NCBI RefSeq assembly: GCF_030269485.1
Contig: NZ_BSTL01000020.1
Coordinates: forward strand, 1-56,449
Reading direction: 5' to 3'
DNA from: Actinoplanes sp. NBRC 103695
GTDB taxonomy: Bacteria > Actinomycetota > Actinomycetes > Mycobacteriales > Micromonosporaceae
Length of the DNA stretch: 56,449 nt
Part shown: positions 46,957-56,449 of the stretch, in pieces
How positions within the stretch are numbered: position 1 is the stretch's first letter
Layout of the letters: each line of letters begins with the position of its first letter
Translations under genes and position numbers: made by a program
Notes under the pieces: model-generated
Database searches by the model: none
Told to the model about the DNA's origin: nothing
Seen by the model: the letters and a program-made list of their open reading frames with translations, nothing else

Positions 46957-48455
46957 ACGCTCCACTGCGTAAGGCCGGCGTGGTCATCCTGGTGCTGTTC
47001 GGGCTGCTCTTCGCCAACCTGAACTGGGTGCAGGGCTACAAGGCCGACGCCTACCGCACCAGCGACTACAACCGCCGGGTCACGGTGGCCGAGTACGAAC
47101 GCCCCCGCGGCATCATCGAGGCCGACGGGCAGCCGCTCGCTTCGAACAAGCCGACCGACGGCCAGCTCAAGTTCCAGCGGGTCTACCCGGAGAAAGAGAT
47201 CTACGCGCCGGTCATCGGCTACAAGCCGGTCGACAACGCGGAGACCGGCATCGAGCGCAGCGAGGACGAGTTCCTGGCCGGGACCAGCGACAAGCTGATC
47301 GCGGACCGGCTCAGCGACATGTTCACCGGCGACAACACCGGCGGCGGCAACATCGTGCTGACGTTGAAGACCCGGGCTCAGGAGACGGCCTGGAAGGAAC
47401 TCACCGAGAACGAGCGCGGCGTGAAACGGGGCGCGGCGATCGCGATCGACCCGCGTACCGGGGCGATCCAGGCCATGGTGTCGATGCCCAGCTACGACCC
47501 GAACCCGCTGGCCAGCCATGACTCCAAGACCTTCCTGGCGGCCTTCAACAAGCTCAACAACGACAAGCAGAAGCCGCTGCTCAACCGGGCCGTCGCCGAC
47601 AACAAGCCGCCCGGCTCGACGATGAAGGTGATCGTCGCCGCCGCGGCGCTGCAGGCCGGCAAGACCCAGCAGACCGAGATCCAGGCCGGACCGGTTTACC
47701 GGCCGCCGGGCAGCGGCGCGGACATCCGCAACGCCGAGGACGAGACCTGCCCGGGCGGCCAGGTCACGCTCAAGGAAGCCCTGACCGAGAGCTGCAACAC
47801 CGGCTTCGCCCGGCTGGGCGTCGAACTCGGCGCGGAACGCGTCAAGAAGACCGCGCAGGCGTTCGGGTTCGGTCAGAAGGACCTGACCGTCGGCAACCTC
47901 GACGGCAGCGGCCTGGCCGTCGCGTCCAGCGAGACCGGCGAGATGGCCAACCCGGACGGCAGCACCGACCAGGCCGCGCTGGCCCAGTCCTCGATCGGGC
48001 AGCGCGACGTGCGGATGACCGTGTTGCAGGGCGCGCTGCTCGCCTCCACCGTCGCCAACGACGGCAAGCAGATGAAGCCCTACCTGGTCCAGCAGGAACT
48101 CGACTCGGAGCGCCGGCCGATCTACACGGCCAGCGGCAAGGTCCTGCGTACGCCGATCAACGCCGACGTGGCCAAGGACCTGCGCGAGATGATGGTCAGC
48201 GTGGTCGAGAACGGCACCGGCACGAAGGCCAAGATCAAGGGCTTCGAGGTCGGCGGCAAGACCGGCACCGCGCAGAACGCCGAGGGCGCCGACGACCACG
48301 GGTGGTTCGTCGGATTCGCCTACAACGAGAAGGGCGAGGCGGTCTCGGCATCGTGCGTCATGCTGGAGAACGTGCCCGGCGGCCACGCCAGCGCCGAGGC
48401 GGCCCGGATCTCCGGGCTCATCATGAAGGCCGCGGCCGGCCGGGGAGGGGACTGA
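46953..48455 (+). CDS. pbpA: PbpA: class B penicillin-binding transpeptidase
   Basis: A 500-residue transpeptidase with an N-terminal anchor (about 8-26, VVILVLFGLLFANLNWVQG), an N-terminal dimerisation-type domain, and a penicillin-binding domain. The active-site Ser is Ser222 in the SxxK box PGSTMKV (Lys225). The SxN box is ESCNTGF, and the KTG box is GGKTGTAQN. It crosslinks peptidoglycan made by the adjacent RodA. The GTG start at 46953 overlaps the rodA stop. The pknA ATG follows its stop by one base. Confidence 0.95.
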   Translation: MNAPLRKAGVVILVLFGLLFANLNWVQGYKADAYRTSDYNRRVTVAEYERPRGIIEADGQPLASNKPTDGQLKFQRVYPEKEIYAPVIGYKPVDNAETGIERSEDEFLAGTSDKLIADRLSDMFTGDNTGGGNIVLTLKTRAQETAWKELTENERGVKRGAAIAIDPRTGAIQAMVSMPSYDPNPLASHDSKTFLAAFNKLNNDKQKPLLNRAVADNKPPGSTMKVIVAAAALQAGKTQQTEIQAGPVYRPPGSGADIRNAEDETCPGGQVTLKEALTESCNTGFARLGVELGAERVKKTAQAFGFGQKDLTVGNLDGSGLAVASSETGEMANPDGSTDQAALAQSSIGQRDVRMTVLQGALLASTVANDGKQMKPYLVQQELDSERRPIYTASGKVLRTPINADVAKDLREMMVSVVENGTGTKAKIKGFEVGGKTGTAQNAEGADDHGWFVGFAYNEKGEAVSASCVMLENVPGGHASAEAARISGLIMKAAAGRGGD

Positions 48456-48456
48456 C

Positions 48457-49811
<1,355 letters not shown>

Positions 49812-49815
<4 letters not shown>

Positions 49816-51590
49816 CGGCGCAGGCCCGCCTGCTCGGTGGCAGGTACCAGGTCGCCGAACTGCTTGGCTACGGCGGCATGGCCGAGGTGCACAAGGGACG
49901 CGACCTTCGCCTCGGCCGCGACGTTGCCATCAAGATGTTGCGTACCGATCTCGCTCGCGATGCAACATTTCAAGAACGATTTCGCCGCGAGGCGCAGAAC
50001 TCCGCCGCGCTGAACCACCCGGCCATCGTCGCCGTCTACGACACCGGCGAGGAGATCTCCGCCACCGGCGAGAAACTGCCGTTCATCGTCATGGAGTACG
50101 TGAACGGCCAGACGCTGAAAGAGGTCCTCGCCCAGGAACAGCGGATCAAGCCGCGCCGCGCCCTGGAGATGATCGCCGACATCTGCGCCGCGCTGGAGTT
50201 CAGCCACCGGCACGGGATCATCCACCGGGACATCAAGCCCGGCAACGTGATGGTCACCCAGAACGGCCAGGTCAAGGTCATGGACTTCGGCATCGCCCGG
50301 GCCCTGGCCAGCGGCGCCACCACCATGACGCAGACCAGCGCGGTCATCGGCACGGCCCAATATCTGTCGCCCGAGCAGGCTCGGGGCGAGTCGGTGGACG
50401 CCCGCTCCGACGTGTACGCCGCCGGCTGCGTGCTCTTCGAGCTCGTGGTCGGTCACCCGCCGTTCGTCGGCGACAGCCCGGTCAGTGTGGCCTACCAGCA
50501 CGTACGCGAGGACCCGCGGTCGCCCAGCTCGATCAACCGTGAGGTGCCGCCGGAGATCGACGCGATCGTGCTGAAGGCGCTCGCGAAGAACCCGGTGAAC
50601 CGCTACCAGAGCGCGCAGGAGATGCGGGCGGACGCCCTCCGAGCCGTCTCCGGGCGTCCGGTTCTGGCCACCCCGGTCATGTCCGAGGCCGAGACGATGG
50701 CGATGACCGGGCCGATGCGTACGCCCGTCGGTGCCACCCAGATCAACCGCCCGGTGCCCGGCGGCGTGCCGCCGGAGCCGCCGCCGCGCAAGTCGTCGTC
50801 CTGGGTGATGGCGGTGCTCGCGGCCCTCGGGGTGCTGGCCGTGGTCGCGCTCGGCGTGGGCCTGGCGCTGTCCCGCGGTGACAAGGAGCCGGAAAAGCCC
50901 ACCGTCGCCGTGGTCGCCATGCCCAACCTCAAGGGCGCGACCGAGGACGAGGTCACCAAGAAGCTGACCGACATGAAGTTCACCAACTTCACCGCCGGTG
51001 AGCCGGTCCCCACCGACAAGTGCCCCGACACGCCGACCGTGGTGGCGCAGACACCGTCGTCGAACACTCAGATCGCCGTCGACAAGCCGGTCACGTACTC
51101 GCTGTGCAAGGCGCCGGACAAGGTGACGGTGCCGAACAACCTGGTCGGCAGCACCCGCGACGCGGCCGAGTCGGCGCTGACCGGCCTCGAGCTCAAGCCG
51201 AAGTTCCGCGAGGTCGACAGCGACGCGCCCGAGGGCCAGGTTCTCAAGGTGGACAAGTCCGGCGACCAGGTGGACCCGGGAACCACCATCGAGGTGCAGA
51301 TCTCGAGGGGCAACCAGGTCACCGTGCCGAACGTGATCGGCAAGACCGAGGACGTCGCGAAGGCGCTGCTCGACGGCTTCAACGTCAGCGTCAAGGAGGT
51401 ACCGGACGGCGGTACCCCCGGCACGGTCGTCAACCAGGACCCGAAGAACAAGAAGGTCAAGCGGAACTCGAACGTCACGATCTTCGTGGTCGCGCAGCCC
51501 AGCCCGGACCCGACGGACAGCCCGCCCGACGACGGCGGCGGCACCGGTAACGGCGGCGGCGAGAACGACCCTGGTGGCGGCCTCTTCTAG
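49812..51590 (+). CDS. pknB: PknB: Ser/Thr protein kinase with three PASTA domains
   Basis: A 592-residue membrane kinase. The kinase domain (about 10-275) has LGYGGMAEVHKG, VAIKMLRTDLA, HRDIKPGNVMV, MDFGIARA and GTAQYLSPEQ. A transmembrane helix lies at about 334-353 (VMAVLAALGVLAVVALGVG). The exported part has three PASTA repeats beginning near 368 (MPNLKGATEDEV), 437 (TVPNNLVGSTRDA) and 503 (TVPNVIGKTEDV); the mycobacterial protein has four. The tail is Gly/Asp/Pro-rich. PASTA units sense muropeptides or lipid II. ATG 49812 overlaps pknA. A double hairpin ends the operon. Confidence 0.96.
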
Positions 51591-51601
51591 CCGGCGCACG
51601 A

Positions 51602-51672
51602 ACGGCGCGGCCTCCGGGTCGCGCCGTGGACACTCGGAACACGAACGGCGCGACCCTCAGGGTCGCGCCGTT
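51602..51672 (+). terminator. Tandem terminator hairpins after pknB
   Basis: Two related hairpins in a row: ACGGCGCG/CGCGCCGT (51602-51609 with 51620-51627), and a longer 13-base stem AACGGCGCGACCC/GGGTCGCGCCGTT (51644-51656 with 51660-51672). The shared AACGGCGCG suggests duplication. They also serve the convergent pabA/trpG gene. Confidence 0.85.
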
Positions 51673-51721
51673 GTCATCTCCGGCCGGGTCTCGGCCGTCG
51701 GCCGGGGTCGCGGCCGCCTGG

Positions 51722-52372
51722 TCAGGTGGTGGCGAACGCTGCTCGGCGGCGGGACTCGACCTCGGCGGCCAAGGCCGGGGCGCGGTCCAGAGCGGACGGC
51801 AGGCCGCAGACGGCGAGCCAGTTGGCGAGCATCGTGTGGCCGCCCTCGGTGAGCACCGACTCCGGATGGAACTGGACGCCCTCGATGGGCAGCTCCCGGT
51901 GGCGCATGGCCATCACGATGCCGGAGTCGGTGTGCCCGGTGACCTCCAGCTCGTCCGGCAGCGTCTCGGGCAGCACGGCGAGCGAGTGGTAGCGGGTCGC
52001 GGTGAACGGGTCGGGCAGGCCGGCCAGCACCCCGGAACCTTTGTGGTGGACCTCGGACGTCTTGCCGTGCAGCAACTCGGGGGCCCGCTCGACCGTGCCG
52101 CCGAAGGCCGCCCCGATCGCCTGATGACCAAGGCAGACACCGAAGAGCGGCAGCTTCCCGGCGTACCGGAGGATCAGGTCCATCATGATCCCGGCCCGCT
52201 CCGGGGTGCCCGGGCCGGGCGAGAGCAACACGCCCGCCGCCCCGAACCCGGCGACGTCCGCCACCGAGATCTCGTCGTTGCGGCGCACCTCGCACTCGGC
52301 GCCCAGCTGGCCCAGGTACTGGACGATGTTGAAGACGAACGAGTCGTAGTTGTCGATCACCAGAATGCGCAC
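51722..52372 (-). CDS. Glutamine amidotransferase of anthranilate/aminodeoxychorismate synthase
   Basis: A 216-residue class I glutamine amidotransferase (TrpG/PabA type). It hydrolyses glutamine and passes ammonia to the chorismate-binding subunit. It has the start RILVIDNYDSFVFNIVQYLG, the oxyanion block SPGPGTPERAG, the nucleophile in GVCLGHQAIG (Cys near 79) and the His-x-Glu pair in VQFHPESVLTEGG. In mycobacteria the same gene (trpG) sits beside pknB. GTG 52372 is chosen on family homology; upstream frame is a shadow. It ends an operon with the small membrane protein and the sortase. Confidence 0.93.
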   Translation of the reverse strand: MRILVIDNYDSFVFNIVQYLGQLGAECEVRRNDEISVADVAGFGAAGVLLSPGPGTPERAGIMMDLILRYAGKLPLFGVCLGHQAIGAAFGGTVERAPELLHGKTSEVHHKGSGVLAGLPDPFTATRYHSLAVLPETLPDELEVTGHTDSGIVMAMRHRELPIEGVQFHPESVLTEGGHTMLANWLAVCGLPSALDRAPALAAEVESRRRAAFATT

Positions 52373-52376
52373 GGTG

Positions 52377-52667
52377 TCAGCCTCCCGGGATCGACGACGG
52401 ATGCGGAGCGTTCGACTCGGTGCTGTACGGGATGTCCTCCGGCGCGTTCTCGTCGGCCGAGGTGACCACGTTCGGGTCCTGCTGGGCCGGGCCCTGCTCC
52501 TGCTGCGTCCCGGTGCCCACCTGCACATCGTCGAACGGCAGCAGGGGTGTCGCCCACGGGAACACCACATACCAGAGCACCGCCAGGACCGCCGCGGCGA
52601 GCACGATCGACCCGCTCAGCTTCCCGGGCAGGCCGAACGGCAGCTTGCGCCAGATCCAGGCGTACAT
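52377..52667 (-). CDS. Small single-pass membrane protein next to sortase
   Basis: A 96-residue protein with one transmembrane segment at about 19-40 (SGSIVLAAAVLAVLWYVVFPWA) after a basic, aromatic N-terminus (MYAWIWRKLPFG), and an exported acidic Gln/Asn/Pro-rich tail ending PSSIPGG. I recall such a gene between the class E sortase and trpG in related actinomycetes; its function is unknown. The start follows the sortase stop by seven bases and the stop precedes pabA/trpG by four, so all three are co-transcribed. Confidence 0.85.
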   Translation of the reverse strand: MYAWIWRKLPFGLPGKLSGSIVLAAAVLAVLWYVVFPWATPLLPFDDVQVGTGTQQEQGPAQQDPNVVTSADENAPEDIPYSTESNAPHPSSIPGG

Positions 52668-52674
52668 GGCTCTC

Positions 52675-55600
52675 CTACGACTTCTTCTTCTTTTTCAGCT
52701 CGGCGGGCTTGCCGGCGTCGGGAAGGGTCTGGTCGCGGACGATGGTGTCGGCCAGTTCCGCATGGACGATCAGGCGCTCGTAGTTGTTGAACTTCGGGTT
52801 GCACGTGGTCAGCGTGAGCATCGCCTTCGTCGGCTTGGCCTTCGGCCTGCCCGGCACCGGCGCGACCACCTCGACCGCGGACGGCAGCACGATCTCGGTG
52901 CTGGACACCTTGTAGATGAACCAGTTGTTCCTGGTCTCCACGCCGATGATGTCGCCTTCCTTCAGCTCGTCGAGCCGCCAGAAGATCGACCGGACCCGGT
53001 GCCCCGCCACCGAGAAGTTGCCGATCTTGCCCGGCAACGCGGTGTCCGGGTAGTGGCCCGGCGCCAGCTTGATGTCCTCCTGGCGTACGCCGTTGACGAC
53101 CACCCAGTTCTTGTTCAGACGCGGAATGTAGAGCCGCCCGACCAGGCTCTTCCCCGGTGCGGCCGGCCCGATCGGCGCCGAGGCCGACGGCCCGACGGTC
53201 GGGTTGTTCCACTCCTGCGCCAGCGCGTCGTCCAGGCTCGACTGCTCGTCGTCAACCGCCGCCGTGTTACCGAACACCTCGTACCCGGCGAAGAGCAGCA
53301 CGATCAACCCGAAGGTGATCATGAGCTCGCCGGTGACCCGGACGCCGGCGCGGATGCGGGAGCCCGTGGAGGGGCGAGTCAACTCGGAGTACACGCTCTT
53401 GTAACCGTCGTTGGTCTGCTCAGGACGCAGCTTAACGACCTTTTCGCCCCGTTTTGGGTTGATCTCTTCCGCGTCAGTCTCGATCGCCGGCTCGGCCGCT
53501 GCCTTCGCCGCCGCCTCGGCCACGCTGGCGGCGCCCTTGGCGACCTCGCCGGACGGCTTGGCCGCGGCCTTGTCGGCCCTCATCGGCACGATGGGCAACA
53601 GACCGGTCGGTGCGTCGGCGGTGTTGATGATCGCGGTACGAGCGGCATCCGACTCGACACCCACCTGAGCGTGACTGCCGGAAGCGGCCCGCCAGGCGTC
53701 CCGAGCCTCCAGGCCGCCCTCGTGTTCGGTCAGCCCCGCACCCATGCCGCGCTGCTCACCGTGCCCATGCGCGCCACGCCGCCCGGCCGCGCCGAGGTCC
53801 TCGGTGCCGTCACCCGGCGCCCCGCGCAGAGCACCCAGCCAGTCCTCACCCGCGTCGTCGGAGCGCTCGTGCCACTCGCCGCCGCCCGTGGAAGCTTCGC
53901 CGCGGCCACCGTCCCAGCCGACGGCCTGCGAGCCGTTCCCTGAGCGCGGGTCAGCGGCGATCTGCGCGCCGTTGTGCGCTGAGCGCGGGTCGCCGGTGGT
54001 CTGCGTGCCGTTGTGTGCTGAGCGCGGGTCGCCGGTGGTCTGCCAGTCGGCTACCGCGGTGGTGCCGTCCCGGCCGCTCGTGGTCGTGCCGTCCCGGCCG
54101 CTCGTGGTCGTGCCGTCCCGGCCGCTCGTCTCGGGCGCGCCGTGTGTGAAGGGGGCTTGCCAGTCGGTGTCCCTGCTACGCCGACGGCCGCCGGGCTGCT
54201 GGTCGCCGCCGGGGCCGGCCAGACCGCCAACGGCCGAACCGCCAACGGCCGAACCGCCAACGGCCGAACCGCTGATGGCAGCGCCGGCGATGGCCGATCC
54301 GCGGTCGTATGGATCGCCGCCGGCCGGACCTTCGGTGGCTGGCCCGCGGCTGTGCTGGCCGCCGACTGTCGGACCACCGCCGTGCTGGGCATCGATGGCC
54401 GGACCACCGGTGTGCTGGGCGCCGCTGCGCGAAGCGTCGCTGGGCGGGAAGCCAGGGGATTGCCATGCGCCGGACGGGGCCCGCTGCGCGTTCCCGTTCC
54501 AGCCGGCGCCCCGGCCGTCTGCGGGCCCGGCCTGGTCCTGGCGAGCCGCGGAATGCCCAGCGGCCCAACCGTCAGGTGCACCCGTGGCATCCGAGCCGAC
54601 CTCGGGCGCCCGTCGCCGGCCTGGCCCACGGCCACTGCCGCCTGCCGGGTAGGACTGGTTCTCACGGCCGTGGCCGTTGGCGGACTCCTGAACGCCGTTG
54701 CCCTGCTCGGGCCGGTCGTCGGGTGCGGTGAAGAACCGGGTGGATCCGCGTCGCTCGGCCGCGAGGCCGTTCCCGTTGGCACCGTGCGGAGGGTGACCGT
54801 CGCCGTTGCTGGTCGAGCCGGGCCAGTGTGCCGCAGGCGCGCCGCCGTTGGGAGTAGCCCCGCCCTGCGGCAAGGAGTTCCCCACCGGTCCGGACTCGGG
54901 CCAGTTCGTCCTGGGCGCGGGCCCATGGGGCGCAGAGGCGTTTGCGGCCGGTCCGGACCCGTTCCAGCCCTGTGCGGGCGGGGTTCCGTTCGGTCCGGCG
55001 GCCGGGTTCGGTATGGACGTCGCCGTGACCGCCGCGGACGCCGTCGTGGCCTGGGCAAATGCGGCCGTGACCGCCGCGGATCCGGTTCCGTTCGATGCCA
55101 TGGCTGTGCGCATCGGGACGGCAGCGTTTCCGGCTCGCATCGAGGAGTTGTCGGCCGACGCTGAGGTTGCCTGGCTCGGCACCGCGGCGTTGCCGGGCTC
55201 ACCGCGTCGGGCACCTACGGATGCAGCGCCCGCCGAGGCCGCGCCTGCCGCATCGCCTGGACCAGCCGCGCCAACGAGACCACCCGGAGCGGCCGCGCCA
55301 ACCACTCTGCCGGCCGCGGCCTGAGGAGGGGCTGCGCGGGTTGAGGCTGCGTGAGGCGAGGCCGCGTAGGGCGAGACGGCGCCATGGGACGCGACGTCGG
55401 GCGACGCGACGTGTGGTGACCCGATGTTGGGTGAGGTGTCCGCGGGTGAGGCGGCAAAGGGTGAGGCGGCACTGCGCACCGCGATGTTGGGCGAGGTGTC
55501 CGCGGGAGAGGTTGCTTGCGGCGAGGCGGGACTGTGCGCCGCGATGTCGGGCGACGCGGGCGAAGTGGTCATGGGAGGGACGGAGCTCGGCGAGGTGGCA

Positions 55601-56449
55601 TCAGCCAAGCCGGCAGCGCGCGTGTGGCCGATCTGGGTTGTGTCGTTCGGTGGTACAGCGGCCCGCACGAACGCCTGGCCGGGCGCGGTCTGGCGGCCGA
55701 AGCCCCCCACCTCGGGACGGGTGGCGGCCGGGCCTGGGTTGCGCCAGTCGTCGCCTTCGCTCAGTGGTCCGCCGGCTACTCCCCCGTCGGCCTCCCACTG
55801 GCTTTCCTGGCCGTCGCCGGCTACCGGCCAGTCGGGGCGTGCGGCACGTCGGCCACCGAGCGCGTGCCCGACGATCCCCTCAGCCTTCCAGGGCTGCTCC
55901 GGGCCGTTCTCCCCGCCGAGATGGCCCTGCGTGTCTCCGCGGGCCTCCCAGGGGCGCACGTTGCCGCTCTGGGGCGAGAGCCCAGGCTGCGGAGCGAGCC
56001 CAGGTTGTGAAGCGAGCCCAGGTTGCGGAGCGGGCTCAGGCTGAGGAGTGGGCTCAGGCTGCGGGGAGGCTGTCCACCCGTCGCCCTGAGGGCTATCGGT
56101 GGCGGCCCAGTGGTTCCGCTGGTCCTCTGGCGTCCAGGCACTGGCCTGGCCGTTGTCCGGCTCCTCGGGGGAGGTGTTCCCGGCGTGCGGTGCCCAGCCG
56201 TTGTCGACATGGGGTGCGTCGTCGCGACCGGCGGCCCAAGTCTCGCGTTGCCCGTTCAGGTGCGCGCCAGTCGGCGATGCGGGATGCGATCCGTTGCCGG
56301 ACGCCACCTCGCCCCCTCGTCCGGGCACTGCCGCGGGAAGGGGCACTGCCGCGGGAAGGGGCACTGCCGCGGGAAGGGGCACTGCCGCGGGAAGGGGCAC
56401 TGCCGCGGGAAGGGGCACTGCCGCGGGAAGGGGCACTGCCGCGGGAAGG
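52675..56449 (-). CDS. Class E sortase with giant low-complexity N-terminal region (5' end beyond the window)
   Basis: At least 1,253 residues in one uninterrupted frame. The C-terminal 220 residues are a class E sortase: transmembrane helix at about 1036-1055, catalytic His near 1146 (FSVAGHRVRS), Cys near 1212 (LTTCNPKF) and Arg near 1221 (NNYERLIVH), ending in a Lys run. Class E sortases attach LAxTG-type proteins to peptidoglycan. The first thousand residues, on the cytoplasmic side if the topology is usual, are Gly/Ala/Ser/Pro/Asn-rich with scattered Trp and several tandem repeats. Only the final stretch before the membrane (TAIINTADAPTGLLPIVP) looks like normal family sequence. No start can be fixed because PLPAAV repeats run to the window edge. 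Confidence 0.82.
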   Translation of the reverse strand, partial: LPAAVPLPAAVPLPAAVPLPAAVPLPAAVPLPAAVPLPAAVPGRGGEVASGNGSHPASPTGAHLNGQRETWAAGRDDAPHVDNGWAPHAGNTSPEEPDNGQASAWTPEDQRNHWAATDSPQGDGWTASPQPEPTPQPEPAPQPGLASQPGLAPQPGLSPQSGNVRPWEARGDTQGHLGGENGPEQPWKAEGIVGHALGGRRAARPDWPVAGDGQESQWEADGGVAGGPLSEGDDWRNPGPAATRPEVGGFGRQTAPGQAFVRAAVPPNDTTQIGHTRAAGLADATSPSSVPPMTTSPASPDIAAHSPASPQATSPADTSPNIAVRSAASPFAASPADTSPNIGSPHVASPDVASHGAVSPYAASPHAASTRAAPPQAAAGRVVGAAAPGGLVGAAGPGDAAGAASAGAASVGARRGEPGNAAVPSQATSASADNSSMRAGNAAVPMRTAMASNGTGSAAVTAAFAQATTASAAVTATSIPNPAAGPNGTPPAQGWNGSGPAANASAPHGPAPRTNWPESGPVGNSLPQGGATPNGGAPAAHWPGSTSNGDGHPPHGANGNGLAAERRGSTRFFTAPDDRPEQGNGVQESANGHGRENQSYPAGGSGRGPGRRRAPEVGSDATGAPDGWAAGHSAARQDQAGPADGRGAGWNGNAQRAPSGAWQSPGFPPSDASRSGAQHTGGPAIDAQHGGGPTVGGQHSRGPATEGPAGGDPYDRGSAIAGAAISGSAVGGSAVGGSAVGGLAGPGGDQQPGGRRRSRDTDWQAPFTHGAPETSGRDGTTTSGRDGTTTSGRDGTTAVADWQTTGDPRSAHNGTQTTGDPRSAHNGAQIAADPRSGNGSQAVGWDGGRGEASTGGGEWHERSDDAGEDWLGALRGAPGDGTEDLGAAGRRGAHGHGEQRGMGAGLTEHEGGLEARDAWRAASGSHAQVGVESDAARTAIINTADAPTGLLPIVPMRADKAAAKPSGEVAKGAASVAEAAAKAAAEPAIETDAEEINPKRGEKVVKLRPEQTNDGYKSVYSELTRPSTGSRIRAGVRVTGELMITFGLIVLLFAGYEVFGNTAAVDDEQSSLDDALAQEWNNPTVGPSASAPIGPAAPGKSLVGRLYIPRLNKNWVVVNGVRQEDIKLAPGHYPDTALPGKIGNFSVAGHRVRSIFWRLDELKEGDIIGVETRNNWFIYKVSSTEIVLPSAVEVVAPVPGRPKAKPTKAMLTLTTCNPKFNNYERLIVHAELADTIVRDQTLPDAGKPAELKKKKKS
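53942..54043 (-). repeat. 39-bp tandem repeat in the sortase N-terminal region
   Basis: Two full copies and one partial copy start at 53942, 53981 and 54020 (each opening GAGCGCGGGTC). They encode a repeated GDPRSAHNGTQTT-like 13-residue unit. Confidence 0.85.
54062..54133 (-). repeat. 24-bp tandem repeat in the sortase N-terminal region
   Basis: Three copies of a 24-base unit (opens GTGCCGTCCCGGCCGCTCG) encode DGTTTSGR octapeptides. Confidence 0.9.
54226..54270 (-). repeat. 15-bp tandem repeat in the sortase N-terminal region
   Basis: Three copies of AACCGCCAACGGCCG encode GGSAV pentapeptides. Confidence 0.9.
56323..56449 (-). repeat. 18-bp tandem repeat at the window edge
   Basis: Seven identical copies of GGGCACTGCCGCGGGAAG, beginning at 56323 and continuing past the window end. 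They encode PLPAAV in the sortase frame. The perfect identity implies very recent expansion or active homogenisation, or possibly an assembly boundary. Confidence 0.95.

Noticed and set aside
54142..55164. 340-codon + strand frame in the sortase region
   Set aside because: Gly/Arg/Val-rich and repetitive; the minus-strand frame is longer, unbroken and leads directly into the sortase domain.

Overview
The window is very GC-rich, uses GTG and TTG starts freely, and carries gene families typical of filamentous actinomycetes: DUF397/helix-turn-helix pairs, SigE-family and ECF sigma factors, a CU044_5270-type protein, a chaplin-like secreted protein, a class E sortase and the pknA/pknB cluster. 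It looks like chromosomal DNA of a Micromonosporaceae member (Actinoplanes-like). This placement rests on gene content and composition, not on a database search. The order tRNA-Leu, fhaA, fhaB, pstP, rodA, pbpA, pknA, pknB, pabA/trpG lies close to oriC in other actinobacteria, and a parS-like site at 3873-3888 fits an origin-proximal position.

Layout. 1-2133: a compositionally odd left edge with a membrane-anchored unknown protein, then a polytopic membrane protein. 2371-8542: housekeeping and accessory genes (VOC protein, SufE-like, FrnE-type DsbA, an antibiotic-kinase homologue, a YbaK-type deacylase, an NmrA-type reductase, a sulfotransferase, an excisionase-type DNA-binding protein). 8798-11797: two sigma-factor modules, one with a membrane-anchored FtsX-ectodomain protein and one with a CU044_5270 protein. 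11540-16767: EamA transporter, LysR, an XRE regulator divergent from an M24 peptidase, then proS followed by a CBS protein. 16869-21426: SGNH hydrolase, sseA, and an Hsp90-like gene coupled to an unknown partner. 21460-29876: a TetR-controlled acyl-CoA/leucine-type catabolic set (biotin carboxylase, HMG-CoA lyase, carboxyltransferase, acyl-CoA dehydrogenase), split in the middle by two secreted-protein genes, one a five-repeat chaplin-like protein with an Asp/Gly tail. 30000-33914: a STAND NTPase regulator whose stop codon lies in a tandem repeat, then MarR/YceI. 34106-39854: a membrane protein with a low-complexity tail, a single-PASTA protein, regulators and small unknowns. 40030-41906: a two-gene polysaccharide unit. 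42452-51590: tRNA-Leu(CAG) and the Ser/Thr kinase, cell-elongation and FHA operon. 51722-56449: pabA/trpG, a small membrane protein and a class E sortase with an extraordinarily long N-terminal region running off the window.

How the genes work together. The pkn operon encodes the signalling and synthesis machinery for polar growth and septation: two kinases, one phosphatase, two FHA readers, a SEDS glycosyltransferase and its class B PBP. The 21-30 kb block has four matching inverted repeats (consensus close to TNANCGAYCGTTNAG) next to the TetR gene, the carboxyltransferase gene, the dehydrogenase gene and the STAND gene, which suggests one local regulon.

The most unusual large-scale feature is the number of in-frame tandem repeats (12-39 bp units, nearly all multiples of three) inserted in unrelated genes: the NmrA-type reductase (twice), the sulfotransferase, an ECF sigma factor, the 3' end of the STAND gene, the 34-36 kb membrane protein and the sortase (at least four arrays). 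No CRISPR array, rRNA gene or intact insertion sequence was seen.
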